Of a DNA stretch of 64,000 nucleotides, positions 25,249 through 33,552 are shown one piece after another. This DNA is from an uncultured Halieaceae bacterium (lineage in GTDB: Bacteria > Pseudomonadota > Gammaproteobacteria > Pseudomonadales > Halieaceae): NCBI GenBank assembly GCA_913056165.1, contig CAJXMD010000004.1, positions 1-64,000 on the forward strand, in the 5' to 3' direction. A program made the translations under genes and the position numbers. Below the pieces are notes generated by a model. That model searched no databases, was not told where the DNA came from, and saw only the letters and a program-made list of their open reading frames with translations. The stretch's first letter is position 1. Each line of letters starts with the position of its first letter.

Positions 25249-26019
25249 ATGAGTTCAGCAGATTTCCCAGATGGCATTGCCCTTGTAATCGGTGGCAGCG
25301 GCGGATCCGGCGCCGTCATCTGTGAAGAGCTGGCCCGTGCGGGTAGCGACGTCGCATTGACCTACCACGGCAATGAGCAACGCGCGGCAGAAACGACTGA
25401 TCGCCTCAAAGCGATGGGGCGCCATGCTGAATACCACCAGCTATCAATCGGAGACAGCAAGCGCGTCAAGGCAATGATTGATGAGATCGCCTCAAGGCAC
25501 CGCATCCACACTGTGGTGGTGGCGGCAGGCTCTGACATCGAGCAGCTGATGATCCGTGACCTGACACCGGAAAAGTGGAAAGCGGTTGTCGATGCCGATC
25601 TTAATGGGTTTTTCAATATCGTACATGCATCCCTACCCCATATGAAAGCCGGTGGTGGCGGTTCTTATGTGCACATAAGCTCTGCCGGTTTGCACAAGTG
25701 GCCGGAACGTGACGTATTGTCGGTCGCGCCTAAGGCTGCGATTGAGTGGCTGATTCAGGGGATTGCCAAGGAAGAAGGTCAATTCGGCATCCGCGCCAAT
25801 AGCGTCGCAATAGGCGTTATCAACGCCGGTATCTTCAAACGCCTCTGGGCCGACGGCACCTTCGATGAACAATGGAAAGATGCCGTACAGGCTGGCCTTT
25901 GCGTGAAGCGCTGGGGCGAACCAGATGAAGTCGCCCATGCAGTTGTCTACCTTGCCTCCCAGCGTGCCGCTTACGTCACCGGACAGATCCTCTCTGTCGA
26001 CGGTGGCTACGGCGTCTGA
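25249..26019 (+). CDS. Atypical SDR lacking the catalytic tyrosine
   Basis: 256 aa with cofactor motif GGSGGSG and the C-terminal LASQRAAYVTGQILSVDGGYG of FabG-like SDRs. At the active site the sequence is SVAPK: the lysine is kept but the tyrosine of Y-x3-K is serine. The preceding ISSAG serine is present. Either the active site is rearranged or the protein is a structural or accessory partner. First gene of the operon with the 3beta-HSD-like protein and the cyclopropyl-sterol isomerase homologue; AGGAG precedes its ATG. Confidence 0.84.
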   Translation: MSSADFPDGIALVIGGSGGSGAVICEELARAGSDVALTYHGNEQRAAETTDRLKAMGRHAEYHQLSIGDSKRVKAMIDEIASRHRIHTVVVAAGSDIEQLMIRDLTPEKWKAVVDADLNGFFNIVHASLPHMKAGGGGSYVHISSAGLHKWPERDVLSVAPKAAIEWLIQGIAKEEGQFGIRANSVAIGVINAGIFKRLWADGTFDEQWKDAVQAGLCVKRWGEPDEVAHAVVYLASQRAAYVTGQILSVDGGYGV

Positions 26020-26044
26020 TGCAGCTTATTGAGGGATTGCAAGC

Positions 26045-27043
26045 ATGAAAGTCCTGGTTACCGGCGCAACCGGATTTATCGGCAGCCATATCGTCGACCA
26101 GGCGGTCAACGCTGGATACCAGGTAGGCGTACTGGCGCGCAATCCAGACAAGCAGCGTAGCGTTCTCGCCAAACTCGGTGTCGATCTCGACAGCGTCAAT
26201 GTGCACCAAGGTGATGTACTCGACGCAGACTGGGCGTCATTGCTGCCCGGCTACGAAGCGCTAATACACAGCGCTGGCATGATGTCCAAGAACATGGCTG
26301 ATGCCAACAAACTCTGGGCGCTCAATGTAACTGCCAGCGACCTGTTGCTTAAATCCGCAGTGGACCTCGGGCTGGATCCTGTCATTCACCTGTCCAGCTT
26401 TATGGCCATGTTTCCGCCGCAAGGCGACGTTATCAAGGCCGACGACCCGGTTAAAGAGCCCGACTCGATGTACGCCAAGACCAAGGCGCAGGCTGAACGC
26501 GACGCACGCGCTCTGCAGGCCACCGGGGCACCTGTTGTTTGCGTTTATCCCGCATCCGTGAACGGCCCGCAAGACCCCACCGTCGGCAGCGGTCAGGAAT
26601 TTATCGCCAATGGGATCAACGAAGGAAAAATGTTGGTGACCGAAGGTGGACTGACATTCACCGACGTTCGTGACCTTGCCCTGCTGGTAACACGCCTGCT
26701 GGAACCCGGCAAAGGCCCTCGCCGCATCATGTCAACAGCCGACTACCTGACGCACCAGCAAATTCTGGACCTGATGAGCGAATTGTCAGGAAAAGAAATC
26801 GCGGCTGTACGGATGCCAGGCTGGCTAATGCGCATGATCGGCCGCATCGCAGACATCAAGCAGAAGCTATTCAGAGGCCCCACGCCGGAGCTTACCTACG
26901 AAACCGCCATGGTGCTGACCAAATGTGTTCCGCAAGCTGACGCCGAGGCTAGAGCTATTCTTGGTAACGATATTATCGGCGCGGATCAATGTCTTCGCGA
27001 TATGGTTCGATGGATGATAGAGCAAGGCATCATAAAAAGATAA
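26045..27043 (+). CDS. Extended SDR, 3beta-HSD / sterol-4-carboxylate dehydrogenase-like
   Basis: 332 aa with GATGFIGSH at the N-terminus, the HLSSFMAM strand and an intact catalytic YAKTK (Y-x3-K), unlike the two extended SDRs at 18859 and 20290. The family includes 3beta-hydroxysteroid dehydrogenase and decarboxylating sterol-4alpha-carboxylate 3-dehydrogenase (ERG26; SdmB in bacteria). It is 25 bp after the atypical SDR and 14 bp before the cycloisomerase homologue. In plants, C4 demethylation precedes cyclopropane opening, so this is the best candidate in the window for the 3-oxidation/decarboxylation step. That assignment is inference. Confidence 0.84.
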   Translation: MKVLVTGATGFIGSHIVDQAVNAGYQVGVLARNPDKQRSVLAKLGVDLDSVNVHQGDVLDADWASLLPGYEALIHSAGMMSKNMADANKLWALNVTASDLLLKSAVDLGLDPVIHLSSFMAMFPPQGDVIKADDPVKEPDSMYAKTKAQAERDARALQATGAPVVCVYPASVNGPQDPTVGSGQEFIANGINEGKMLVTEGGLTFTDVRDLALLVTRLLEPGKGPRRIMSTADYLTHQQILDLMSELSGKEIAAVRMPGWLMRMIGRIADIKQKLFRGPTPELTYETAMVLTKCVPQADAEARAILGNDIIGADQCLRDMVRWMIEQGIIKR

Positions 27044-27057
27044 AAGGAGATAATGCG

Positions 27058-27924
27058 ATGGCAAACGGATACTGGCTCTCCAAAAACCCGGATAAGGCCT
27101 GGGCAGAAAAGTTTTTCCTGACCGTCATTCCGTGGTGGTTTTTCTACAACATGTTGATGGTCCAAATGGGATGGCTTCAAACCGGCACTTTTTGGAACTT
27201 CATGCAGAACTTCCTGATGTGGTTCCCGTACTGCGTAATGGTTCCGTGGTTTCTACGTCGCAACTCTGGAATCCCATGGCACGAAAGTTACTGGTTTAAG
27301 TTTAACCTGTATCTATTTTGGCTGATTTTCTTCGTTACCTACTTTCACACCGAGTATTTTTTTGAGGTGCTAGGCCTGCGCTACCGCTTCCCTGAAGTAA
27401 CGCTGTACTTAGACTCAGCACTGGTTGGGCCAGCGGAAAGTACGGCCTTGGAAACTTTCCAGAAAATACCCCCTTCCATGTATTTCAACTCAATCGTTTT
27501 CTTTATCGTCTATCACGTCAGTGCGGTGATTGTCATGCGACGCATTCGAACAATGACGATCGGCTGGAGCTCCGGTGCATCAAAATTCATTGCTTGGTGC
27601 GCAATTGTTGGACTGATCTCGGCTTTCTGGGGGTGGGGCGAAACCTACATGTATTTCGTCATGATCGCACACCCAGAAGACCCCGCTTCCGTGAACGTCT
27701 GGTACGAAAATCTCCATAATATGCTTTGGATCGGTTCGTGGTACTACGCACTTTACTTCGTTGTCTCGTTCCCCAATATCTATCGGCTGGATGAAGACGC
27801 CACTGGCGAACGGTGGTCAATTAGTAGAACGTTAATTGAGGCCACTTTCGCCTCGATGATCATGCTGCTGCTGATCGACCTCGCAACGTGGGGTCTGATG
27901 TTAGCGGAGATAAAGATTTACTAA
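27058..27924 (+). CDS. Cycloeucalenol cycloisomerase (cyclopropyl sterol isomerase) homologue
   Basis: 288-aa polytopic membrane protein with about seven hydrophobic segments. The N-terminus WLSKNPDKAWAEKFFL, the central EYFFEVLGLRYRFP and the C-terminal YYALYFVVSFPNIYRLDE line up, from memory, with the same regions of plant CPI1 (NPSKRWGELFFL, HYFFKVLGASYTFP, FYAIYFIVSFPMFFRMDE), and the length is close to the plant enzyme (about 280). CPI opens the 9beta,19-cyclopropane ring of cycloeucalenol to give obtusifoliol, the substrate of CYP51, and a CYP51-like P450 is encoded 9 kb away. ATG 27058 follows AGGAG; the track start at 26989 lies inside the preceding gene. Family call is strong, substrate inferred. 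Confidence 0.85.
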   Translation: MANGYWLSKNPDKAWAEKFFLTVIPWWFFYNMLMVQMGWLQTGTFWNFMQNFLMWFPYCVMVPWFLRRNSGIPWHESYWFKFNLYLFWLIFFVTYFHTEYFFEVLGLRYRFPEVTLYLDSALVGPAESTALETFQKIPPSMYFNSIVFFIVYHVSAVIVMRRIRTMTIGWSSGASKFIAWCAIVGLISAFWGWGETYMYFVMIAHPEDPASVNVWYENLHNMLWIGSWYYALYFVVSFPNIYRLDEDATGERWSISRTLIEATFASMIMLLLIDLATWGLMLAEIKIY

Positions 27925-27934
27925 CCCTAGATGT

Positions 27935-27964
27935 GCGGCGGGTGTCACGGTTGATTCCCGCCGC
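27935..27964. terminator. Stem-loop between convergent genes
   Basis: GCGGCGGG and CCCGCCGC form a perfect 8-bp stem with a 14-nt loop, 11 bp after the cycloisomerase stop. It lacks a U-run (CCCCTCTT follows), so it is a weak terminator candidate or an mRNA-end stabiliser. The rest of the 252-bp gap to 28177 shows no gene; the 101-aa minus ORF crossing it has no family features. Confidence 0.45.
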
Positions 27965-28176
27965 CCCTCTTGGCTCATCAGAGGTTACTGCCGGAAACCA
28001 CATTGCCCAGAGCATCGAAGATGGCGCTTCAACCCTTTTCATGATGTGCCTAACTTGATCTGCCGATTTAAGGCCGCCGCTTTTGATCAACACCCTAGTC
28101 AACTCCCGAAAGGTCCCGATAGACACACCAGTGATCATAGACACAAAGTAGGATATCGCTATCAATCCTGATCCGG

Positions 28177-29376
28177 TTAGATCCGCTGCAGTTTCAGCGG
28201 CACAAGCAACAGTGCTGACGGAACCAGCATCGAGGCGAAAACAAGAAAAACGATAGTAAAACTACCGGTCGAATCGAAGATCCTCCCCGCCAACCCATAG
28301 CTTGGCATGATGCATAAGGTCAGGACGGGCCCCATCAAACCCATTGCCCGACCATAGCTTTGTACACCAAAAATCAATGCCATCATTGCTCCCCACGAGG
28401 GGAGCATGCCGCCACTGGCAAGGCCTTGCATAACTGCAGCGACAATGAGCACGGGATAAGATGGCTGGAGGGCTAGTACGATAAACCCGGAGAGTGCCAG
28501 TAACTGTGCAGCTGCAAGAGCAACTTTCGGGGTAAGCCTATCAGCCGCCATCCCAAAAATAACCTTGCCAACGAGACCTGCAATTGCAATGCTCATTAGC
28601 AATGTTGCCGCACTCGACTTGGGATACCCTAAATCACTCATAAAGGGTCCGATATTCGACATCAATCCTGAGTAGGCACTGAATAATAAGCCGAGACTAA
28701 GGCCAAGAAACCAGAAGCCGCGGCTGCTTACAATTTGTCGCGTGGTCAATCCAGCCTCAGCCGTCATGCCCTCCTCACGGGGAGCCAACTCAGCTGTCAA
28801 TCCCACATCACTCGGTTTACCACGTATCAACAGCGCCACGAGAGGCACTAAAACAAACATAACAGCTAACGACATATTTTCTAGCGCTACTCGCCAGCCA
28901 TCATTACTGATCGAGGTAGCCACAAATTTAGGTACTAGAATGCCACCACAAGATGTTCCCACAGCAGCAACCCCGAGCGCCTTGCCGCGACGGATGGTGA
29001 ACCAACGCGAAATTACTGCGGATGTCGCCGTTGTGGTGGCGAGAGAGGTTGCGATTGAGGCGATAATGGCGAACACCACAACGAACGCCGTGATCGATGT
29101 CGCCATCGACAGTACCCATAACCCAATACCGAAGAACGCGGCACCCGAAGTCATTAACCAACGAACAGGAACTCGGTCAATCAAAATGCCCGCGACGGGT
29201 GAGACAAAGAGATTTAATACTGTCATACCGGTCATGGCATACATCACAGCTTCAAGCCCAACACCGAATTCCTCGCGTACGGCTGGGACCAACAAGCTAA
29301 AGCTATAGGTTACAAAGCCAACGATAAACAGGTGGGAAACAAATGCTCCACTAACAACACGCCAACCATAAAACAT
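28177..29376 (-). CDS. MFS transporter (OFA/monocarboxylate-type)
   Basis: 399 aa with about twelve hydrophobic segments. The start MFYGWRVVSGAFVSHLFIVG and PVAGILIDRVPVRW loop are typical of the oxalate-formate/monocarboxylate antiporter group. Probably moves an organic acid across the inner membrane, perhaps a pathway intermediate. It is downstream of the acetoacetate-decarboxylase-like gene but a strong terminator stands between, so expression may be partly separate. Confidence 0.85.
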   Translation of the reverse strand: MFYGWRVVSGAFVSHLFIVGFVTYSFSLLVPAVREEFGVGLEAVMYAMTGMTVLNLFVSPVAGILIDRVPVRWLMTSGAAFFGIGLWVLSMATSITAFVVVFAIIASIATSLATTTATSAVISRWFTIRRGKALGVAAVGTSCGGILVPKFVATSISNDGWRVALENMSLAVMFVLVPLVALLIRGKPSDVGLTAELAPREEGMTAEAGLTTRQIVSSRGFWFLGLSLGLLFSAYSGLMSNIGPFMSDLGYPKSSAATLLMSIAIAGLVGKVIFGMAADRLTPKVALAAAQLLALSGFIVLALQPSYPVLIVAAVMQGLASGGMLPSWGAMMALIFGVQSYGRAMGLMGPVLTLCIMPSYGLAGRIFDSTGSFTIVFLVFASMLVPSALLLVPLKLQRI

Positions 29377-29475
29377 CGTTACATTTCCAATGGGTCAAAA
29401 CCGCACATAAGTAGGCAATCCCAATCTCGCTAGCTTCAGGTGAGACAAGCCACAGAGGCAAACGAAAACAGGCAT

Positions 29476-29506
29476 AAAAAACCCCTACATCCTTCGGAAG
29501 CAGGGG
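29476..29506 (-). terminator. Rho-independent terminator after the decarboxylase operon
   Basis: On the minus strand CCCCTGCTTCC-GAA-GGATGTAGGGG forms an 11-bp stem with one mismatch and one G-U pair, followed directly by TTTTTT. It lies 27 bp after the stop of the acetoacetate-decarboxylase-like gene. Confidence 0.85.
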
Positions 29507-29532
29507 CGATCGCTAATTGGCTGAGTTTCGCG

Positions 29533-30318
29533 CTAGGCAGACTTAGGGCCACCCATAGTGCCAGGCCAGCGTGAACCCGAAATAGTATCGGAGAATGGCC
29601 AGAAGCCTTTGGGGTCCAGAGGGCCCTCGAGGGTTACCTCGCGCCCTAGAAATTCGGGCCACCATAGGTGTGCAGAGAGCTGTTCACGCATTGGGAGCAG
29701 CCGGGCAAAGGGGTCCCAGGGGCTATCCCGAAGCACTAATTGGCCTTTAACCTCTTCACGCCAAGCGGTGCCAAACTTGCTCCAGACGCGAACCACATGG
29801 GGCGGAAAGTCGTATCCACGGTCTTCGTCAGGCATGATGCCAACCGCACGCGAAACCTTAATCCACCACTCATTCTGCTCGAACTCTTCCTGCGGCGCAT
29901 TCACGCCCGTTGATTCACCTGAAAATTCGAAAAATGTGTATCCCTGATGAGTACAGCGAGCACTCACCTGATTGCCCATGCGGAAATAGTCAGTAGTACA
30001 AGGATACTTGGGCTGACCATTCAGTTCTTGACTGATGAAGATTGCTGACTCTTGATCTATGCCATAGCCAAGGGTGTATTCGCCCTGTATGCCGTTGTAG
30101 TCGGCATTCACCGTTGTGAGGATGCCGTATTCAGGCACATCCGGCACCGGAACGTTGTAGATGGTCATGTTGACATTAGGCTCGGCTCCAACCGTAATAC
30201 CTGGAGGCAATAATGCCGCGATTTTATCTGGATCCGTGCGATAGACGACCTTCAACATCGGCCAGTTGCTTATATCTCCCGGATTGCCTTGCGGCGCCGA
30301 TTTATTTTGCTCACTCAT
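29533..30318 (-). CDS. Acetoacetate-decarboxylase-family protein
   Basis: 261 aa. The family core QELNGQPKYP carries the Schiff-base lysine (about residue 104) of acetoacetate decarboxylases, and a Glu in the EYTLGYGI strand is conserved. Members decarboxylate beta-keto acids or act as aldolase-dehydratases. In an operon with a Rieske oxygenase and an amidohydrolase, decarboxylation of a beta-keto acid formed from a ring or a C4-carboxylated sterol is possible; no direct evidence. AAGGGA precedes the ATG. Confidence 0.88.
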   Translation of the reverse strand: MSEQNKSAPQGNPGDISNWPMLKVVYRTDPDKIAALLPPGITVGAEPNVNMTIYNVPVPDVPEYGILTTVNADYNGIQGEYTLGYGIDQESAIFISQELNGQPKYPCTTDYFRMGNQVSARCTHQGYTFFEFSGESTGVNAPQEEFEQNEWWIKVSRAVGIMPDEDRGYDFPPHVVRVWSKFGTAWREEVKGQLVLRDSPWDPFARLLPMREQLSAHLWWPEFLGREVTLEGPLDPKGFWPFSDTISGSRWPGTMGGPKSA

Positions 30319-30371
30319 TGTTTTTCCCTTTTTGTGTGTTTAACCCCGATGTTCTTGCCGCGTGGAGTCGA

Positions 30372-31253
30372 TTAAAACCCGGAGCGCTCGGTTGTAGGCG
30401 TTGTTCTACTCATGATCATTTCAGTGCGGGCTTGAATCATCGCGTCGGTTTCAGGCGTTGTCTTCAACAACCAAAAAGCGTCAGTTTCCAGGCCCTGTAA
30501 TGCCATCTCTGCAACCTCATCGGGATGCGTGGTCTGCATTTCGATACCGTACTCCGCCGCCATTTTCTTCATATCATCGACAGAGTTAATGCCTGTGGCA
30601 TTGCCATCCACTCCAGTTTTGAGGGACTCAGGCCGTACTCGCCCCGAGTTGAAAAGCCCAGTATCAACAACATGCGGTCCAGGGAATAAAGCGCTGACCT
30701 TTATCGGTAGACCACCGGCCTGCACCTGATAGTGTAGATTTTCGGTAATGGTGTGCACTGCCGCTTTCGATGCTGTATAGATAGGTTGGTCCGGGTAGAT
30801 CACAAGCCCGCCGTTGCCCGACCCGGTAACAACAAAATGCGCTGGCTCACCTTGTGCAATCAAGACCGGCATAAACGCACGAATGGAGTTGATGACGCCC
30901 CAAATGTTGACGTTGAAACACCATTGCCAATCTTTCTCTGGGTAATCCCAAATAGCCCCTGCTTCGCCCGCACCAATACCTGCGTTGGCAAACACCAAGT
31001 GAACACCACCGAAAACGCTCTGTGCTGTCGCCGCCAATGCGTTCAAACTCTCAATATCGGTAACATCACAATGGCTTACCGTAGCAGCAATACCCTCTGC
31101 AGCAAGGTCCGCAGACACAAGTTCCATGGCTGCGGCATCGACATCGCCAATCACAATCTTGGCGCCACGACGACCCAGAGCGAATGCCAACGACCTGCCC
31201 ACACCGCTAGCGCCACCGGTAATTACTGCAACTTTAGCAGTGAAATCTTTCAT
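30372..31253 (-). CDS. SDR-family oxidoreductase
   Basis: 293 aa classical SDR with TGGASGVG, NAGIG, VTGSGN at the serine position and catalytic YTASK. It has the C-terminal extension common in SDRs of hydrocarbon and steroid clusters (ALQGLETDAFWLL). ATG 31253 overlaps the Rieske stop as ATGA and follows GGGAGG; the track start at 31298 lies inside the Rieske gene. Likely works on the product of that oxygenase. Confidence 0.88.
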   Translation of the reverse strand: MKDFTAKVAVITGGASGVGRSLAFALGRRGAKIVIGDVDAAAMELVSADLAAEGIAATVSHCDVTDIESLNALAATAQSVFGGVHLVFANAGIGAGEAGAIWDYPEKDWQWCFNVNIWGVINSIRAFMPVLIAQGEPAHFVVTGSGNGGLVIYPDQPIYTASKAAVHTITENLHYQVQAGGLPIKVSALFPGPHVVDTGLFNSGRVRPESLKTGVDGNATGINSVDDMKKMAAEYGIEMQTTHPDEVAEMALQGLETDAFWLLKTTPETDAMIQARTEMIMSRTTPTTERSGF

Positions 31254-32224
31254 GAACCCGTGCCTCCCGCCTCGGGTAAATAAAACTGACGAGCCCACTT
31301 ACGAAATAGCACCAAGTCCTGATCTTCACGACAAAAAATGGGCTTGCGCTTATGCACCTTGTTCTCCCAGATTGGCATGTCCTGCTGAATGCCTTCAATG
31401 ATGCCGGTCATCACGTTATCCCCGGCCAAATCCTCGATTTCTCGTCGTACTGTTAATGTCCAACGCAGTAGCGTGGTTTCTCGGTCAATTGGCTGAGCAC
31501 TGTTATAGACCACCATTTCTGCATTGGGGCCGTAGACATTGCGCACAAAAGCCAAGCCCATTTGAAATACTTTAGAGTGCAACTTCGATATGACGCCGCC
31601 ACCAACATCAACATCAGCACGTAAGTGTAATGTGCGGCCGTCCTCATCAACCGTGACCTCGGACGGAGGCGTATCGGGCTGACGGTGGACATACCGAAAA
31701 TGCACGGGATCACAGGTATTTTCAGCGATGTCTTGCATCGACGCCGGAATTTTAATCTCGTGATAGCGAGGAGAGGTCCAATTGGGATCCTCAAGTTCCG
31801 GAAAGTCAGGGAGTTCGAACTGAGGTGCTGTGTTTTGCGGGTGAAACCACATATAGATCTCACCGTTCTTCTCGACTGAATCCCAGATCCGAAGTTTGGC
31901 CCGATCTGGAATGGCATCACAATACGGGATCTCAACACAGTCGCCCTTAGCATCAAAACGCCAACCGTGGAATGGGCACTGCAGTGATTCCCCCACTACC
32001 TTACCGTTGACCCCTAGGTGTGCGCCCAAATGCGGACAGAACGCATCCTGAATCACTGCCACGCCGTTTCGCGTTCTATACAAGGCAAGTTCACGATCAA
32101 ACGCGAACACCCTTGTGACTTCGCCGACTTGAAGGTCTCTACTCTTAGCCACAGAAAACCAGCCCATGGGGAATTCAGGCGTAGTGTTAATAATAGATTC
32201 ACAGGGTTCGACAATCTGGTTCAT
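31250..32224 (-). CDS. Rieske oxygenase, KshA-like
   Basis: 324 aa oxygenase. [2Fe-2S] ligands CPHLGAH and CPFHGW, mononuclear iron motif NTCDPVHFRYVH (D-x2-H-x4-H). Paralogue of the enzyme at 9370, with which it shares FGWY/MGWF openings, the EIPYxxxIP segment and a C-terminal arginine-rich FRxWARQFY end. KshA-type ring hydroxylation or SdmA-type C4-methyl oxidation are the likely chemistries. GGAGG precedes the ATG at 7 bp. Translationally coupled to the SDR. No reductase gene is nearby. Confidence 0.88.
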   Translation of the reverse strand: MNQIVEPCESIINTTPEFPMGWFSVAKSRDLQVGEVTRVFAFDRELALYRTRNGVAVIQDAFCPHLGAHLGVNGKVVGESLQCPFHGWRFDAKGDCVEIPYCDAIPDRAKLRIWDSVEKNGEIYMWFHPQNTAPQFELPDFPELEDPNWTSPRYHEIKIPASMQDIAENTCDPVHFRYVHRQPDTPPSEVTVDEDGRTLHLRADVDVGGGVISKLHSKVFQMGLAFVRNVYGPNAEMVVYNSAQPIDRETTLLRWTLTVRREIEDLAGDNVMTGIIEGIQQDMPIWENKVHKRKPIFCREDQDLVLFRKWARQFYLPEAGGTGS

Positions 32225-32256
32225 ACACGTCCCTCCGGGGTGGGCTCTACAAAAAC

Positions 32257-33468
32257 TTACTGAAATATACTGACGTCTGGTCCAATCTCATTGGCAATGG
32301 TTTGTAGACGGTTTCGATCAAGACCAAACCAATCAATCGCGTTTTCGCCAAGGATCTTCCTACCATCTCCCTCGGGGATCCCCGAGAAGGTCTTGGTGTA
32401 GTACTCCTGAGTGTGGGGCCAGGTCCCCTCGGGATGCGGGTAATCGCTACCCCACATCAAACGCTCGACGCCGATTCTGTCTCGCAAACCCAGATCCGTG
32501 CGACCAATACAAGAGGCGCCTATTGCAATATTTCGCGCAAAATAGTCACTCGGGGCCATGGAAAGATGACTACGGAAATTACCCATTTTTAACGAGTATT
32601 CCGCATCGTTGTAGGCGTGATCCAAAACCTCTAACCAATGAGGCAATGTGAAAATACCTCCCTCGGTCATAACAGCTTTCAGTCTTGGGTAACGCTCGAA
32701 GACACCACCCCAAATGAGGTAGGTAAAGGGCCTTGCCAACCACCACATCACCTCGGAAACAAAGATACCCATGGCGCCGGGCATAGCCTCCTTGTCCTCT
32801 ACCGCGGGCCATTCTGGCCCAAAATATTCGTGAGTCGAGGCTGGTCCTGAATGGACGTGCACAATCACATCAAGATCCTCACAAATCTCCCAAAACGGGT
32901 CATACTTGCGATGGTGGTACGCTGGGTTATCGCCCCACATCGTTGGGATCATGACATTCTTTAATCCGTTATCGACGCACCACTTGACCGCCTCGACCGC
33001 CTGCTGCACGTCCCAGAGAAGCGGGATGGAGGCAACGCCTATGTGTCGCGCGGGATCATTAGCGCAAAACTCAGCGAGCCAACGGTTATGGGCCATAGCG
33101 CCGGCCCACTGCAGCTCCGGATTGGCTTCTCGTGGGGAGAGACCTAGTCCCGCCCCAAATGGAGGTGTATTCATCTCCGTAATGCCATCGGGAAAAATAA
33201 CCTCAGCTGCGATACCGTCGTTAGCGAGCATCTTCAGTCGCTCATCGTAGTCCCAAGCACCCGTAAGCTGTTGCTGAATCGGCGCGCGCCACTCATCGTT
33301 GATCTCTTTAATCAAAAAGCTCTGCTCAGCCTTTGACATTTGTTCGACTTGTATGGGGACGGCCATGTCCATAATTTCATGGTATTTGGACTCGACGTAA
33401 GGCTTGTAGTCAGCGATCTGCAAACCTGCGTGACAATCAGTGGACACAACTATTAAACGCTCAGACAC
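32257..33468 (-). CDS. Amidohydrolase-2 family metal-dependent hydrolase
   Basis: 403 aa TIM-barrel enzyme of the ACMSD-like amidohydrolase-2 group: STDCHAG near the N-terminus, VHVHSGP in the middle and GSDYPHPEG near the end give the metal ligands. Relatives decarboxylate or hydrolyse ring-cleavage products. The track start is a TTG; GTG 33468 has GAGG 9 bp upstream and gives the usual SERLIVVSTDCH opening. 32 bp upstream of the Rieske gene, so part of one operon: receptor, amidohydrolase, Rieske, SDR, decarboxylase. Confidence 0.87.
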   Translation of the reverse strand: MSERLIVVSTDCHAGLQIADYKPYVESKYHEIMDMAVPIQVEQMSKAEQSFLIKEINDEWRAPIQQQLTGAWDYDERLKMLANDGIAAEVIFPDGITEMNTPPFGAGLGLSPREANPELQWAGAMAHNRWLAEFCANDPARHIGVASIPLLWDVQQAVEAVKWCVDNGLKNVMIPTMWGDNPAYHHRKYDPFWEICEDLDVIVHVHSGPASTHEYFGPEWPAVEDKEAMPGAMGIFVSEVMWWLARPFTYLIWGGVFERYPRLKAVMTEGGIFTLPHWLEVLDHAYNDAEYSLKMGNFRSHLSMAPSDYFARNIAIGASCIGRTDLGLRDRIGVERLMWGSDYPHPEGTWPHTQEYYTKTFSGIPEGDGRKILGENAIDWFGLDRNRLQTIANEIGPDVSIFQ

Positions 33469-33552
33469 GGGGAAATACCTCAAAAATTTCTCTTAAAAAC
33501 TACAGTTATCAATATCCTTTCGCACATTAAGGGCGGTTGAATTACACCGCCA

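Noticed and set aside
27860-28165. 101-aa minus-strand ORF between the cycloisomerase and MFS genes
   Set aside because: It overlaps the cycloisomerase 3' end and the stem-loop, has low-complexity basic composition and shows no domain or ribosome binding site.
28742-29308. 188-aa plus-strand ORF inside the MFS gene
   Set aside because: Low-complexity Asn/Thr/Pro-rich reading that results from the hydrophobic codons of the opposite strand.
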